Positions 18,352-27,094 of a stretch of 64,000 nucleotides of DNA are shown here, piece by piece; within the stretch, counting starts at the first letter, position 1, and each line of letters begins with the position of its first letter. Location of the stretch: positions 7,974-71,973 of the forward strand of contig NZ_JAOQJD010000012.1 in NCBI RefSeq assembly GCF_025566985.1, written 5' to 3'. The notes under the pieces are model-generated. The model saw only the letters and a program-made list of their open reading frames with translations. It searched no databases and was not told the origin of the DNA. This stretch comes from Aedoeadaptatus acetigenes. GTDB taxonomy: Bacteria > Bacillota > Clostridia > Tissierellales > Peptoniphilaceae. The position numbers and the translations under genes were made by a program.

Positions 18352-18949
18352 ATTTAGAATTGCATAAACAATTTAATAATTTCATAAGAGATACCATAAG
18401 AACAGTAAATCAAATCGGTTTACTATTTTTTCTTTGCTCAAAATTAGAAAGAAAGGCGCAACATAGTCAAGTATATGGACACAATTTTTAAATACTTCTT
18501 TGCAGCTACACGATAAATATCATGCAAAATAGCCGAATCAAAAAATGATGAGTGAAACAAAATAAAGATGATCGACCTTATAAAATCAATAGGTTTTGTA
18601 GATAAAGGCGCGACGGTAGGAGCAGGTGTTGGTGGGCTTGATCGCTTCTTCCAAGTCTCGTAGCATGGCGAGAGTGTAGTATTGATGTCAAGAACTAAGT
18701 AAAATTAAGAAACCCTTGCCACTGAACTTGATCATGAATTTGTCTCAAAGTTTACTAAAGAGTTTATGGAATTATATAATGGGATTTTTAAAACGAAGAC
18801 AAATTAGAATTTGTAGAATAGGTTGTTTATATTGGCTTAATAAAAAAACAGCATTGCAACTGTTGGTTGACATATTTCCAAGGTGGCTTGGTAGCCATGA
18901 AATCGATTGGTTTGATATAACTAAACCATAAAAGAAAGGAGGGTGCGTT
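18352..18949. other. Gene-poor stretch with decayed coding scraps
   Basis: No intact gene is supportable. On the minus strand, 18594-18680 reads as a coherent C-terminal scrap (YYTLAMLRDLEEAIKPTNT...) whose family I do not recognise. On the plus strand, about 18707-18810 gives a short ETLATELDHEFV...-like frame ending in a stop, followed by a further scrap up to 18931. These look like eroded ends of deleted genes. The last bases carry AAAGGAGGG for the next gene. Confidence 0.45.
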
Positions 18950-19573
18950 ATGAACATGGCAGACAGAATACGGTATTTGAGAAAAACAAAAGGAATTTCA
19001 CAGGAGGAACTTGTAGGCAAGATAGGAGTATCTCGGCAGGCAGTTTCAAAATGGGAAAGCGAACAAAGCTTGCCGTATTTAGAAAAAATAATTACCATGA
19101 GCGATTACTTCGGAGTTACAACCGATTATATTCTAAAAGGAATTGAACCGGTTGCAGATAAAGAGCAGAAAAGCTCTGAACTAAAAAGCAAGATACTATA
19201 TATCGCATCAACAGCATTTGTTGCGATTGGGTTATTTAGTGCTTTTGCAGGCTGGCATGAAACGCAAACCATGTATACCGTATGGGGTTCAATGATTATT
19301 CAGGCCGTTGGAATTGCCGGATACTTTGTAGGGCGGTTACTCTCTGTAGCAAGGCCGCCTTTTGCTGTCAACTGGCTTAATCTCAGCGGGTTCTTGTTCA
19401 TGCCTCTTTCTATGGTTACGGGTGCAATTTCTATCGCATTTTTTAAACAAGGGTGGATTGCCCCATACCCTATCAGCATTGATCATGTTGTATTGTTTGT
19501 TATAGCGTATATTAGTATTTGCGTCATAAGCTTTCTTGTGTTGAAAAGACGAACAACAGAAGTCCGGGTTTGA
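18950..19573 (+). CDS. XRE-family HTH protein with C-terminal membrane domain
   Basis: 207 residues. Residues 1-60 form a Cro/C1-type helix-turn-helix (MADRIRYLRKTKGISQEELV, VSRQAVSKWE). About residues 80-200 contain four membrane helices (LYIASTAFVAIGLFSAFAG and later segments). Such membrane-tethered regulators are common in Firmicutes and are thought to sense envelope stress or small molecules. RBS AAAGGAGGG. It is followed 28 bp later by the hairpin of repeat copy B. Confidence 0.85.
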   Translation: MNMADRIRYLRKTKGISQEELVGKIGVSRQAVSKWESEQSLPYLEKIITMSDYFGVTTDYILKGIEPVADKEQKSSELKSKILYIASTAFVAIGLFSAFAGWHETQTMYTVWGSMIIQAVGIAGYFVGRLLSVARPPFAVNWLNLSGFLFMPLSMVTGAISIAFFKQGWIAPYPISIDHVVLFVIAYISICVISFLVLKRRTTEVRV

Positions 19574-19600
19574 TGACAACTCCCGGTTTGTCGAGGTAAT

Positions 19601-19806
19601 GCCTTTTAACGATAACCTTATTCTATCGTTAAAAAGCATGTGGATATGTTTCCACATTCAGACAAGACTTCATGACATACTTAGTGTTCACTCGTTTCAT
19701 GCTGAGGCCATTGCCCTTCTTGTAAGAAGATAATGTCTTGATCATGCCAAGAATCTCCAAGAGAAGCGCCCGCCGGGGCGATTCGATTGGCAAGATTTGA
19801 TGGCGG
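19601..19806 (+). repeat. ~200-bp repeat, copy B
   Basis: Same structure as the copy at 16507: hairpin TTTTAACGATA...TATCGTTAAAA, then the frame ending VHSFHAEAIALLVRR*, then the GCGCCCGCCGGGGCGATT tail. Here the tail runs into unrelated sequence rather than into an rlmD fragment. The two direct copies bracket about 2.9 kb of cargo (rlmD end, methyltransferase, membrane protein, HTH-membrane protein). Confidence 0.8.
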
Positions 19807-19846
19807 ATGTGATTCTCGTCTTCTGAAAATTAAATAAATAGCTTAT

Positions 19847-19887
19847 AAGGCTTTCGGGGTTACGGTATAATCCAGAAAGTCTTTTTT
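19847..19887 (+). terminator. Terminator-like hairpin
   Basis: AAGGCTTTC and GAAAGTCTT pair (one G-U) and are followed by TTTTT. It ends whatever transcript crosses repeat B. Between here and 20147 I see no intact gene, only A+T-rich sequence with a possible coding scrap near 20000-20095. Confidence 0.6.
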
Positions 19888-20147
19888 ATGCCGGCAGTTT
19901 TGAAAATAGAGAGAAGTATTGAAAGGAAATAACGAGAGGGAGATTGATTATAGAAAACGGAAGTACCGGAAGTAAAGAACAGATAAGCGAGTAGTTGAAA
20001 TGCTTCGCCCTATTCGCGGAAGTGAATTTCAAAATAGTTCCGCTATGGAATTATTTCGAAATAGGATTGAATTTACCGGGGGCATCTCCTATACTTAAAT
20101 TAAGGTCCGCTTTGGAAATAATTTTAAATAGAAAGGGGGAAGGACTT

Positions 20148-21449
20148 ATGGAGATAAAGCGGGATTATTATTTAGAGAAATTAATACGAAAAAAAGATAA
20201 CGGATTGATTAAAATAATCACAGGAATCAGGAGGAGCGGGAAATCCTACTTACTCAATCATCTGTTTTACAATCACTTACTTGAAAGCGGCGTCGATGAA
20301 AATCATATTATAAAATTTGCCTTTGACTCCGGAAGAGATCTGTTGAAAATCGGCGAAGATCTCATGGATCTGGACGTGCTGAGCGGGGAAAGATTGGTCG
20401 ATCCTAAAAAGTTTTTAGACTATATCATGAGTAAAACAAAGGGCGGCGAGAAGTTTTATATCCTCTTGGACGAAGTGCAATTGTTGGCGTCCTTTGAACA
20501 AGTATTAAACGGCTTTTTACGTCAAGATAATTTTGATGTTTATGTTACCGGGAGTAATTCTAAATTCTTATCTAAAGATGTCATCACTGAATTTGCAGGT
20601 AGGGGCGACGAAATCCATGTCATGCCTCTGGTCTTTTCTGAATTTCTTCAAACTTATGATGGCGATAAAGAAGATGCCTTTACCGACTATCAAGTCTATG
20701 GCGGTTTGCCGGCCCAAGCCTTGATGAAGACGGAAGAAGATAAGATGAATTACCTCAAGGGACAACTCGAAAATGTCTATTTGCGAGATATTGTTCACAG
20801 GTATGACATTCGCTTAACGGCCGAGCTGGAAGATTTGCTCAATATCTTGGCATCGGGCACTGCAACGCTGACCAATCCGACAAAGCTGGCATCCACCTTT
20901 TCGTCGATTAAGAAATCAAAAATATCCGCCAATACGATCGATAAATTTATCGGCTATTTTGAAGACTCCTTTATGCTGAAAAGGGTGTACAGGTATGATG
21001 TTAAGGGGAAAAAGTACATCGGAACGCCTTATAAATTATATTTTGAAGATGTGGGGCTTCGGAATGCAAGATTAAATTTTAGACAGATCGAACCGACCCA
21101 CCTTATGGAGAATATTATTTATAACGAGCTGAGATATCGAGGGTATATGGTGGATGTCGGCATGGTGGTGAAGAGGGAAAAGGATAAGAATAATAAAGAT
21201 ATAAAGAAACAGCTGGAAGTTGATTTTATCGCCAATCTGGGAAGCAAGAGATATTACATTCAATCGGCATATCGCCTTCCCTCTGTAGAAAAAATGAATC
21301 AAGAAAAAGCATCCTTGTTGACGATCGACGATTCATTTAAAAAAATCATCATTGTAAACGACCGGGTCAAACCGTTTTTAGACAAGCACGGGATACTGAC
21401 GATGAATTTATTTGACTTTTTGTTAAACAAGGAAAGTTTAGACTTCTAA
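20148..21449 (+). CDS. AAA ATPase with DUF4143 domain
   Basis: 433 residues. Walker A GIRRSGKS lies at residues 26-33; Walker B-like FYILLDEVQ with the sensor VYVTGSNSKFLS follows, completing the AAA_14 module. The C-terminal half is the DUF4143 domain (YFEDVGLRNARL...VDFIANLGSKRYYIQ), a nuclease-like fold. Start at ATG 20148 after GAAAGGGGGA; the frame remains open upstream to 19995 without an RBS. These ATPases are widespread, often horizontally transferred, and of unknown physiological role. Codon use is intermediate between the A+T-rich island and the host DNA. Confidence 0.85.
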   Translation: MEIKRDYYLEKLIRKKDNGLIKIITGIRRSGKSYLLNHLFYNHLLESGVDENHIIKFAFDSGRDLLKIGEDLMDLDVLSGERLVDPKKFLDYIMSKTKGGEKFYILLDEVQLLASFEQVLNGFLRQDNFDVYVTGSNSKFLSKDVITEFAGRGDEIHVMPLVFSEFLQTYDGDKEDAFTDYQVYGGLPAQALMKTEEDKMNYLKGQLENVYLRDIVHRYDIRLTAELEDLLNILASGTATLTNPTKLASTFSSIKKSKISANTIDKFIGYFEDSFMLKRVYRYDVKGKKYIGTPYKLYFEDVGLRNARLNFRQIEPTHLMENIIYNELRYRGYMVDVGMVVKREKDKNNKDIKKQLEVDFIANLGSKRYYIQSAYRLPSVEKMNQEKASLLTIDDSFKKIIIVNDRVKPFLDKHGILTMNLFDFLLNKESLDF

Positions 21450-21531
21450 TGAATAACTTGATTGATTCGTTATGGATCTGATCCCGCAGACAAGGCTTTT
21501 CAGAAATATGAAATTTTATTCATACTGATCA

Positions 21532-21699
21532 CTCAAGTCATTACGAGACGGTGGCATTATTGTCAAGGGACTAGTCCCGAAGCAATCAACAGAATGTGTT
21601 AATGCAGAAGCCTTAGAAAATGAAGCGGGTCATGTTGTTATTGATGAAATTGGATTTTTGAACATCCACTTTACCGCCGGAAAACCATACTATTATTAA
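21532..21699 (+). pseudogene. 56-codon C-terminal gene fragment, unidentified
   Basis: One frame reads coherently from LKSLRDGGIIVKG through ENEAGHVVIDEIGFLNIHF to a TAA at 21699, with no start or ribosome binding site. It has the look of the C-terminus of a globular enzyme, but I cannot name the family. It lies just before the S41 peptidase gene. Confidence 0.4.
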
Positions 21700-21726
21700 T
21701 TTCAGAATCCAATAGGAGGTACATTC

Positions 21727-23058
21727 ATGAAAATAAATAAAAAGCGTAAAATCATAATTTTTACCATAGTGATTTTGTTAATAAGTTCAGTGGTAACCTT
21801 CTGTTTAATTAACAGCTATAAATTTTCATCAAAACCTATTTTTGACTTTCCTCCCTTAAAAGAGAATGAAAAATTAGATTCTGATGATTATGTCTATGAC
21901 TTCAATTATGCTTGGGATGTTTTAGAAGATTACTATCCTTATTTTGATGTGAACAGAGAACTTTTCGGTGTTGATTTTTTAGCAAATAAAAATGATTATC
22001 AAGACTATATTGCTCAAGCTAAAACAGATGAGGATTTCTATAAGCGATTTAATCAGATATTGAAAGACCTACATAATTACCATGTGAATTTAATAGGAGT
22101 AAACGAGGGAATATATCAATACTTAACATACAGAGATGCTCATAGAGTAGATTTTCGCTCAGATTTTGCAGACTTATATGAGAATAACATCGTTCAAAAT
22201 CGATATGGCATTACCAATGAATTAATTCGAGACAAGTTGTCTGAATATCACGGACAAGATTTTGAGATTCTATCAACAAATGCTAATTGCCAAGATTTAA
22301 TACCAGGTAAAATTGCACTTATCTCCATTCCTAATATGATTGGTTATGATCTGCAAAGTATAGAATTTAAAAAAGATAAAGAAAAGATTGAGTCGTACTT
22401 GCAGTTAGTTGAAAATTATGGAGCCTTAGTTATAGATATTCGTGGCAATGGCGGTGGAGATTCTCAATATTGGGAAGAGTTTTTGCTACCTCTCATTGTA
22501 AATGAAGAAGTTAGGAATTTAGAATATACATTTATTAAGGATGGTCCACTCTTCAAAAAGGTTAGAAGATATGAAGGATATAAAAGGCTTAATGCCAACA
22601 CACTAGGAGGTTTTAATTTTCCGGAGAAAACAATCAACTACCTAAAAGACTTTAGTTTTTATACGAATCATGAAAGAGTAGTTAATCCTAATAATGAATC
22701 CGTTAAATTTGGAGGAAAGATATATCTCTTAGTAGATGAAAAAGTTTTTTCATCTGCTGAAATGTTAGCTAGCTTTATGAAAGAAACAAACATTGCAACA
22801 TTAATCGGGACTACAACAGGGGGCGATGGAATTGGGACTGATCCCTTCCAAATATCATTACCTAAATCAGGTTTTGTCATGCGTTTTCCAAAACAAATGG
22901 GAGTGACAGGAAAGGGAAGCATTAATGATCTTGAAAAAACAAAGCCAGATATTACGGTCATAGATTCTAGTGTTAAATATAGTTTTGGAGAGAATCAAAT
23001 AAATATAAATGCAGACAAGTGTTTAGAAAAGGTATTGGAACTAGAGAAAACGAAATGA
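21727..23058 (+). CDS. S41-family (C-terminal processing) peptidase, membrane-anchored
   Basis: 443 residues with an N-terminal signal anchor (about 8-28) and an extracytoplasmic body. LVIDIRGNGGGDSQYW and VFSSAEMLASF (catalytic Ser 342 or 343) are the peptidase S41 core, followed by a GTTTGGDG loop. No PDZ domain is obvious, as in the retinol-binding-like/tricorn type of S41 enzymes. Likely role: cleavage of extracytoplasmic peptides or a self-immunity/regulatory protease. RBS AGGAGGT, ATG 21727. A stand-alone A+T-rich gene at the end of the mobile zone. Confidence 0.85.
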   Translation: MKINKKRKIIIFTIVILLISSVVTFCLINSYKFSSKPIFDFPPLKENEKLDSDDYVYDFNYAWDVLEDYYPYFDVNRELFGVDFLANKNDYQDYIAQAKTDEDFYKRFNQILKDLHNYHVNLIGVNEGIYQYLTYRDAHRVDFRSDFADLYENNIVQNRYGITNELIRDKLSEYHGQDFEILSTNANCQDLIPGKIALISIPNMIGYDLQSIEFKKDKEKIESYLQLVENYGALVIDIRGNGGGDSQYWEEFLLPLIVNEEVRNLEYTFIKDGPLFKKVRRYEGYKRLNANTLGGFNFPEKTINYLKDFSFYTNHERVVNPNNESVKFGGKIYLLVDEKVFSSAEMLASFMKETNIATLIGTTTGGDGIGTDPFQISLPKSGFVMRFPKQMGVTGKGSINDLEKTKPDITVIDSSVKYSFGENQININADKCLEKVLELEKTK

Positions 23059-23537
23059 TAAAAAAGCCCGACTCGAGAAGAAAATATGCGAAAGTATGGA
23101 TGTAGAAGAGGGGTGTAATGCTGAAAAACTAGGATTGGAGAATCGAGTCACTGTTGGAAATCAACTGAAAATGGAATAGATCGTTAAAATTATTATTCTA
23201 TTTGCAAATCAAATAGAATGAGACTGCTAAAAATCCTAATGATATGTTTTTCAATACTCGAAACTGCTAAAAGCCGCTGATATGTTTACGAAAATGTAAA
23301 AATGGGCTTTTTATCCATCCTGACCACTCGTTTCATGTGGAGTGTTTATGTTTAATGTCACGGGAGAAGTGCTACACGGAATAGGAAGGCCTCGAAATCA
23401 AGGGATTTTGAGTATGACACCGGAGACAGGCACATCGCCGGAGTTTTTTTCCAACAGATTGATTTTCGTCCAAAATAAAGCCAATCTGTATGAAAGCAGG
23501 CATGAGAGGATGAAGTAATGATTTAGGGGTCGGTAAA
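23059..23537. other. Intergenic DNA with a third rlmD-like tail
   Basis: No intact gene. Bases 23205-23219 form an ATTCTATTTG-type hairpin. At about 23324-23360 the frame reads HSFHVECLCLMSRE, the same CACTCGTTTCATG...GAG sequence that occurs in repeats A and B, joined here to a different RlmD-like C-terminus (HVECxCLMSR). It could be the authentic host gene end or an older attachment site. A 39-codon scrap (KKICESMDVEEG...) precedes it at 23060-23179. Confidence 0.45.
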
Positions 23538-23759
23538 ATGTTGATATTAAAAATTATACTAATGACGCTCGGTGTTGCATTTACAGTATTTGGATATAAG
23601 ATTTATTTTCAAGAGAAATACAATCTAATCAACGGTTTTGAAGAAGCTTATAAAGCAGGAAGGAAAACAAAACGATATGCCGAGAGAGTTGGATTGGTAG
23701 AATTGATTATTGGAATTATCCTAACTGTAATTGGAGTCTATGGGATTATTATTAAATAA
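23538..23759 (+). CDS. Small membrane protein, DUF3784-like
   Basis: 73 residues with two membrane helices (about 3-20 and 50-71). The loop between them contains EKYNLINGFEEAYKAGRKTK, resembling the DUF3784 pattern K/NxxLINGY. The RBS is weak (TAGGGGTCGG). Function unknown. Confidence 0.65.
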   Translation: MLILKIILMTLGVAFTVFGYKIYFQEKYNLINGFEEAYKAGRKTKRYAERVGLVELIIGIILTVIGVYGIIIK

Positions 23760-23829
23760 CAAACGATTTTCAGTTTTATGAGCCGGACAAGCCTGAATCG
23801 ACGAAAAAAATGTTGAAAGGGGCGATGGA

Positions 23830-24363
23830 ATGATTCGAAAGGCAGTTTCTTCCGATCTCGATGCGGTGGTGACGATTTATAATGAAATCATCCAATTGCA
23901 AGAGGATGGGGCGATCACGGTGGGATGGATTCGTGGCGTGTACCCGACAAGGGCGACGGCAGAAGACGCGCTTCGTCGAGAAGATTTGTTTGTGATCGAA
24001 AAAGACGGCGCTATTTTGGGCTCCGCGATCATCAATCAGCTTCAGGTGGATGTCTACGCAAAGGCCAAATGGCGGCACGAGGTAGATGCCGAGAAGGTAT
24101 GGGTTCTGCACACGCTGACGATTTCTCCGAAAGCGAGCGGACTGGGACTCGGAAAGCAGTTTGTCGATTTCTATGAAAGCTATGCATTGGATCACGGATG
24201 TTGCGCGCTTCGCATGGACACAAATGAACGAAATCTGGTGGCGCGGAAGATGTACAAGAAGCTTGATTTTGAAGAAATAGATATGGTGCCTACTGTGTTT
24301 AACGGGATCCCCGATGTCAATCTGGTTCTCCTGGAGAAATATTTGGGCGACACAGAGAGGTGA
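23830..24363 (+). CDS. GNAT-family N-acetyltransferase
   Basis: 177 residues. The GNAT core is visible: a VWVLHTLTISPKASGLGLGK acetyl-CoA loop (R/Q-x-x-G-x-G/A variant) and NERNLVARKMYKKLDFEE at the C-terminal strand-helix. It starts MIRKAVSSDLDAV, a typical GNAT opening. RBS AAAGGGG. Probably acetylates a small amine or drug; the substrate is undefined. From here G+C content rises, marking entry into host-like DNA. Confidence 0.85.
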   Translation: MIRKAVSSDLDAVVTIYNEIIQLQEDGAITVGWIRGVYPTRATAEDALRREDLFVIEKDGAILGSAIINQLQVDVYAKAKWRHEVDAEKVWVLHTLTISPKASGLGLGKQFVDFYESYALDHGCCALRMDTNERNLVARKMYKKLDFEEIDMVPTVFNGIPDVNLVLLEKYLGDTER

Positions 24364-24402
24364 TTTTTACTCGTACAAAGGGAAGTTGCTTAAGGAGGCA
24401 AA

Positions 24403-24573
24403 ATGGAGGAAAAGAACGTATGGCTGATATTGGCTATGATTGCGTTCATTACGCTTATCGCTTCGATATGGATGTCATTTAACAGTGGTAAAACGGAGTA
24501 CGCATGGATCATCGGGTCCATGCTTTTCGGTATAGGATGCGGAGATCGGTATAACAAGTTGAAAAAGATGTAA
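24403..24573 (+). CDS. 56-aa two-helix membrane protein
   Basis: ATG 24403 has a perfect AAGGAGG six bases upstream. The product has two hydrophobic helices (VWLILAMIAFITLIASIW and YAWIIGSMLFGIG) and a basic end (RYNKLKKM). No family recognised, but the start signals and hydrophobic pattern argue that it is expressed. It follows the acetyltransferase after 39 bp and may share its transcript. Confidence 0.65.
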   Translation: MEEKNVWLILAMIAFITLIASIWMSFNSGKTEYAWIIGSMLFGIGCGDRYNKLKKM

Positions 24574-24729
24574 AAGCATAGGGATTTCATCATCTACCGG
24601 TGGAAAAATCCCGCGACGAAGCGACGGGATTTATGTGAAGAAAAAATAGGAAACAGATTCTGCACGGCATCTTATCCGGCTTCGATACTTTAAAAATAAA
24701 ATAACAGACTATAAAGCTGTCGAAAAAAT

Positions 24730-24771
24730 GGATTTTAGGATTTTACAAGAAATCTTGAAATCCTTTTTTTC
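24730..24771 (+). terminator. Terminator before the methyltransferase operon
   Basis: GGATTTTAGGATTT and AAATCTTGAAATCC pair imperfectly, followed by seven T. A weaker AAATCCCG/CGGGATTT hairpin sits earlier at 24606-24632. Confidence 0.65.
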
Positions 24772-24773
24772 TG

Positions 24774-24803
24774 TTAAATCGCCGGAAGGGGACGTGGTAT
24801 AAT
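24774..24803 (+). promoter_or_regulatory. Promoter of the methyltransferase operon
   Basis: A perfect TATAAT (24798-24803) with a poor -35 (TTAAAT, 18 bp upstream) sits 33 bp before the ATG of the next gene. Confidence 0.55.
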
Positions 24804-24836
24804 ATCTATGATAATAAGTATCAACAGGAGGCGGTT

Positions 24837-25454
24837 ATGTTTCGACGCTTTTTAGAAAATTTCAGAAAACCGGAAGACAACTTTGCCGGCAGATTGATGT
24901 TAATGAGCATGAATCGAGGCCATGAAAAATTAGCGAAGTGGGGAAGGTCTTACATAAAAATCAATAAAGAAGATGCCGTCTTGGATTTAGGCTGCGGCGG
25001 CGGGCGAAACATCGAATATTTTTTGACTCAAGGAGCCAAAGTCTACGGCATGGACCACTCGCAGACCAGTGTAAACATGGCGAGTGAGAGAAATAAAGAA
25101 GCGATCGAGTCCGGCCGATGCCAAATTCTCGTGGGCGATGTAAAGCACCTTCCCTTTAAGGATGAATCCATGGCTATTGTCACGGCCTTTGAAACGATTT
25201 ATTTTTGGAACGACATTGAGGCGTGCTTTAAAGAGATTTATCGCGTGTTAAACAGAGGCGGGAAGTTTCTCATATGCAATGAGGTCTCGTCGATGAAAAG
25301 AAAAGATGTAAGGATTTTAGCCGGGAAGATTTCCATGAAAGTCTACACACCCGACGACTTGACGAATATGCTTACGAAAGTCGGTTTTTTGTGTGATTAC
25401 CATTTAGACAGAAAAGAACAACTGGCGTTCATAGCGACCAAAACAGAGCATTGA
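24837..25454 (+). CDS. Class I SAM-dependent methyltransferase
   Basis: 205 residues. Motif I VLDLGCGGGRNIEYF, motif II YGMDHSQTSV and IVTAFETIYFW are the Methyltransf_11/25 elements. RBS GGAGGCGG. It is the first gene of a tight run followed by an ATC-hydrolase-like protein (23-bp gap) and an alpha/beta hydrolase, suggesting shared small-molecule modification chemistry. The substrate is unknown. Confidence 0.85.
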   Translation: MFRRFLENFRKPEDNFAGRLMLMSMNRGHEKLAKWGRSYIKINKEDAVLDLGCGGGRNIEYFLTQGAKVYGMDHSQTSVNMASERNKEAIESGRCQILVGDVKHLPFKDESMAIVTAFETIYFWNDIEACFKEIYRVLNRGGKFLICNEVSSMKRKDVRILAGKISMKVYTPDDLTNMLTKVGFLCDYHLDRKEQLAFIATKTEH

Positions 25455-25477
25455 AAGAAAGGCATGAAGGAGATTCG

Positions 25478-26104
25478 ATGAAATATCGCCGATTTTATTT
25501 TAATCTGTTTCGACATCCGATGAAAAAGGTCTTGGCGGAAACATACGGCCGAGCCTATGCCGACGAAATCATCAAAAAAAGCAAAAAAGTGTATCGAAAG
25601 CTTGTCGAAGAGGCGGAGGATATGGGCGAGTACAATCCCATGGCCTACAATGAGTTGTTTGCCCTCGTGTTTGTCGCTCCTTATTTAGCAAGCGAGAAAA
25701 AGATTCCGCCGGAAATCGCGCAGGAGATGATGCGTCGATCCCTTTATTTTGTCCGCCCGTATTTTTCTCTTGTCGACCTCAATACGAAGTGGGGGAAGGC
25801 GGCCAATAAGAAAAACATCCTGAAGTATGTCAAATGGTATACGCCGGAAAAAGAAAAGCGCTACCCCACGTCCTTTAAAGTTGATTTTGTCGGCGAGCCC
25901 TACGAGGGCGCCTGCTACTACAGAATCACCCGCTGCCCCATATGTGCCTACACCGAAAAGCTCGGCGTCGCGGAATTAATGCCCCTGTTTTGCGAGCTGG
26001 ACGAGGTGATGATTGGCCTTCAGCATGGCGTGCTTCACAGAAAAGACACCATCGCCAACGGCGCGGATTGTTGCGATTATTTTATTACAGGGGATAAAGA
26101 ATAA
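25478..26104 (+). CDS. L-2-amino-thiazoline-4-carboxylate hydrolase-like protein
   Basis: 208 residues. The C-terminal half has the pattern of the ATC-hydrolase family (Pfam ATC_hydrolase): ACYYRITRCPICAYTEKLG, a CELD segment and NGADCCDYFIT, with conserved Cys residues at each. Characterised members act in opening thiazoline rings on the way to cysteine, but many homologues have no tested activity. Start at ATG 25478 with GAAGGAGATT upstream; an earlier ATG at 25451 overlaps the previous stop and has no better signal. Confidence 0.7.
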   Translation: MKYRRFYFNLFRHPMKKVLAETYGRAYADEIIKKSKKVYRKLVEEAEDMGEYNPMAYNELFALVFVAPYLASEKKIPPEIAQEMMRRSLYFVRPYFSLVDLNTKWGKAANKKNILKYVKWYTPEKEKRYPTSFKVDFVGEPYEGACYYRITRCPICAYTEKLGVAELMPLFCELDEVMIGLQHGVLHRKDTIANGADCCDYFITGDKE

Positions 26105-26155
26105 ACCGAAAGCATGGGGGAAACCGGATGGAAGGCTGTTTTCAAGGAGGGAAAA

Positions 26156-27094
26156 ATGAGTTTAACGTATAAGATCGCATCGTCCATCGTAAGGCTGCTC
26201 GGAGTCAAAAAGATGTTTTTAAAGAACAAAGAAGACATGCTCGCCTATGCAAGGAAAGAAAATGCGAAAGTGGTCTTTGATTTAAAGAAGGCAAAAAAGC
26301 GGGCCGAGAGAAAAAACTATTTCCTCTTCCACAGAGAGGTCATGGGATACAGGCTGCTTTCTTACCAAAAAAATCAAATGCCCGCCTACGGTGCGGTTCT
26401 CTATCTCTTCGGCGGCGGCATGATTACGCAGCCGGACAAATTGGATTTTTCTTTGGCGGAAAGAATCATGGAGAAAACGGGCAAAGATGTTTGGTTTTTG
26501 TTTTATCCCCTTTGTTCGGAGGATGTAAAGGTGGATAAGACATACGAAGTTTCCTTTGAAACCTATCGGCGGATGACCGAAAATTACAAGGCGGAGAACC
26601 TAAGTGTCCTCGGTTTTTCCTCCGGCGCCTGCCTGGCTCTAGGGATCTTTCTACATAATAATGCCTTGGGCAGACCCCTTCCCATGCCCGAAAAAATTAT
26701 TTCAGTTTCACCCGGCGGCATACCCGATGTCACGCTCCATGAGAACAGAGAGATATGGGAAAAGCTAAATGCGCTGAACCCTAAAGACATTATGATTGAA
26801 CCGACCTATATTAAAACGGCAAGGGAGATTGCAAAAGGAGATGCAGACCTGCCTGAATATATGTTAGACGGAACGGTAGGCGATTTTACGGACTTCCCGA
26901 AAACATACTTTTATTACGGAGAAAATGAATGCCTCTACGCCTTTGCGGACGAATTTCAAAAAGCCATGGAAAAATACCGGGCGCCCTACGAAATCATTGT
27001 GGGGAAAGGCATGTGCCACTGTTACCCTTTGGCGCGGTTTTTCAGAGAAGGCAGAGAGGCGCAGGATGAAATCATTGAATTGCTGAAGTCTTAA
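26156..27094 (+). CDS. Alpha/beta hydrolase (esterase-like)
   Basis: About 312 residues. The nucleophile elbow GFSSGACLALG, an oxyanion-region LYLFGGGM (HGGG-like variant) and a late GMCHCYPLARFF with the probable catalytic His give an alpha/beta hydrolase 3-type carboxylesterase. Start at ATG 26156 after AAGGAGG. Third gene of the methyltransferase-hydrolase run. HGGG is replaced by FGGG, which may alter the oxyanion hole. Confidence 0.78.
   Translation: MSLTYKIASSIVRLLGVKKMFLKNKEDMLAYARKENAKVVFDLKKAKKRAERKNYFLFHREVMGYRLLSYQKNQMPAYGAVLYLFGGGMITQPDKLDFSLAERIMEKTGKDVWFLFYPLCSEDVKVDKTYEVSFETYRRMTENYKAENLSVLGFSSGACLALGIFLHNNALGRPLPMPEKIISVSPGGIPDVTLHENREIWEKLNALNPKDIMIEPTYIKTAREIAKGDADLPEYMLDGTVGDFTDFPKTYFYYGENECLYAFADEFQKAMEKYRAPYEIIVGKGMCHCYPLARFFREGREAQDEIIELLKS

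Noticed and set aside
21535..21575. A fourth RlmD-like tail (frame reading HYETVALLSRD)
   Set aside because: Another frame over the same bases gives a longer, more protein-like reading to 21699, so the resemblance is probably chance.
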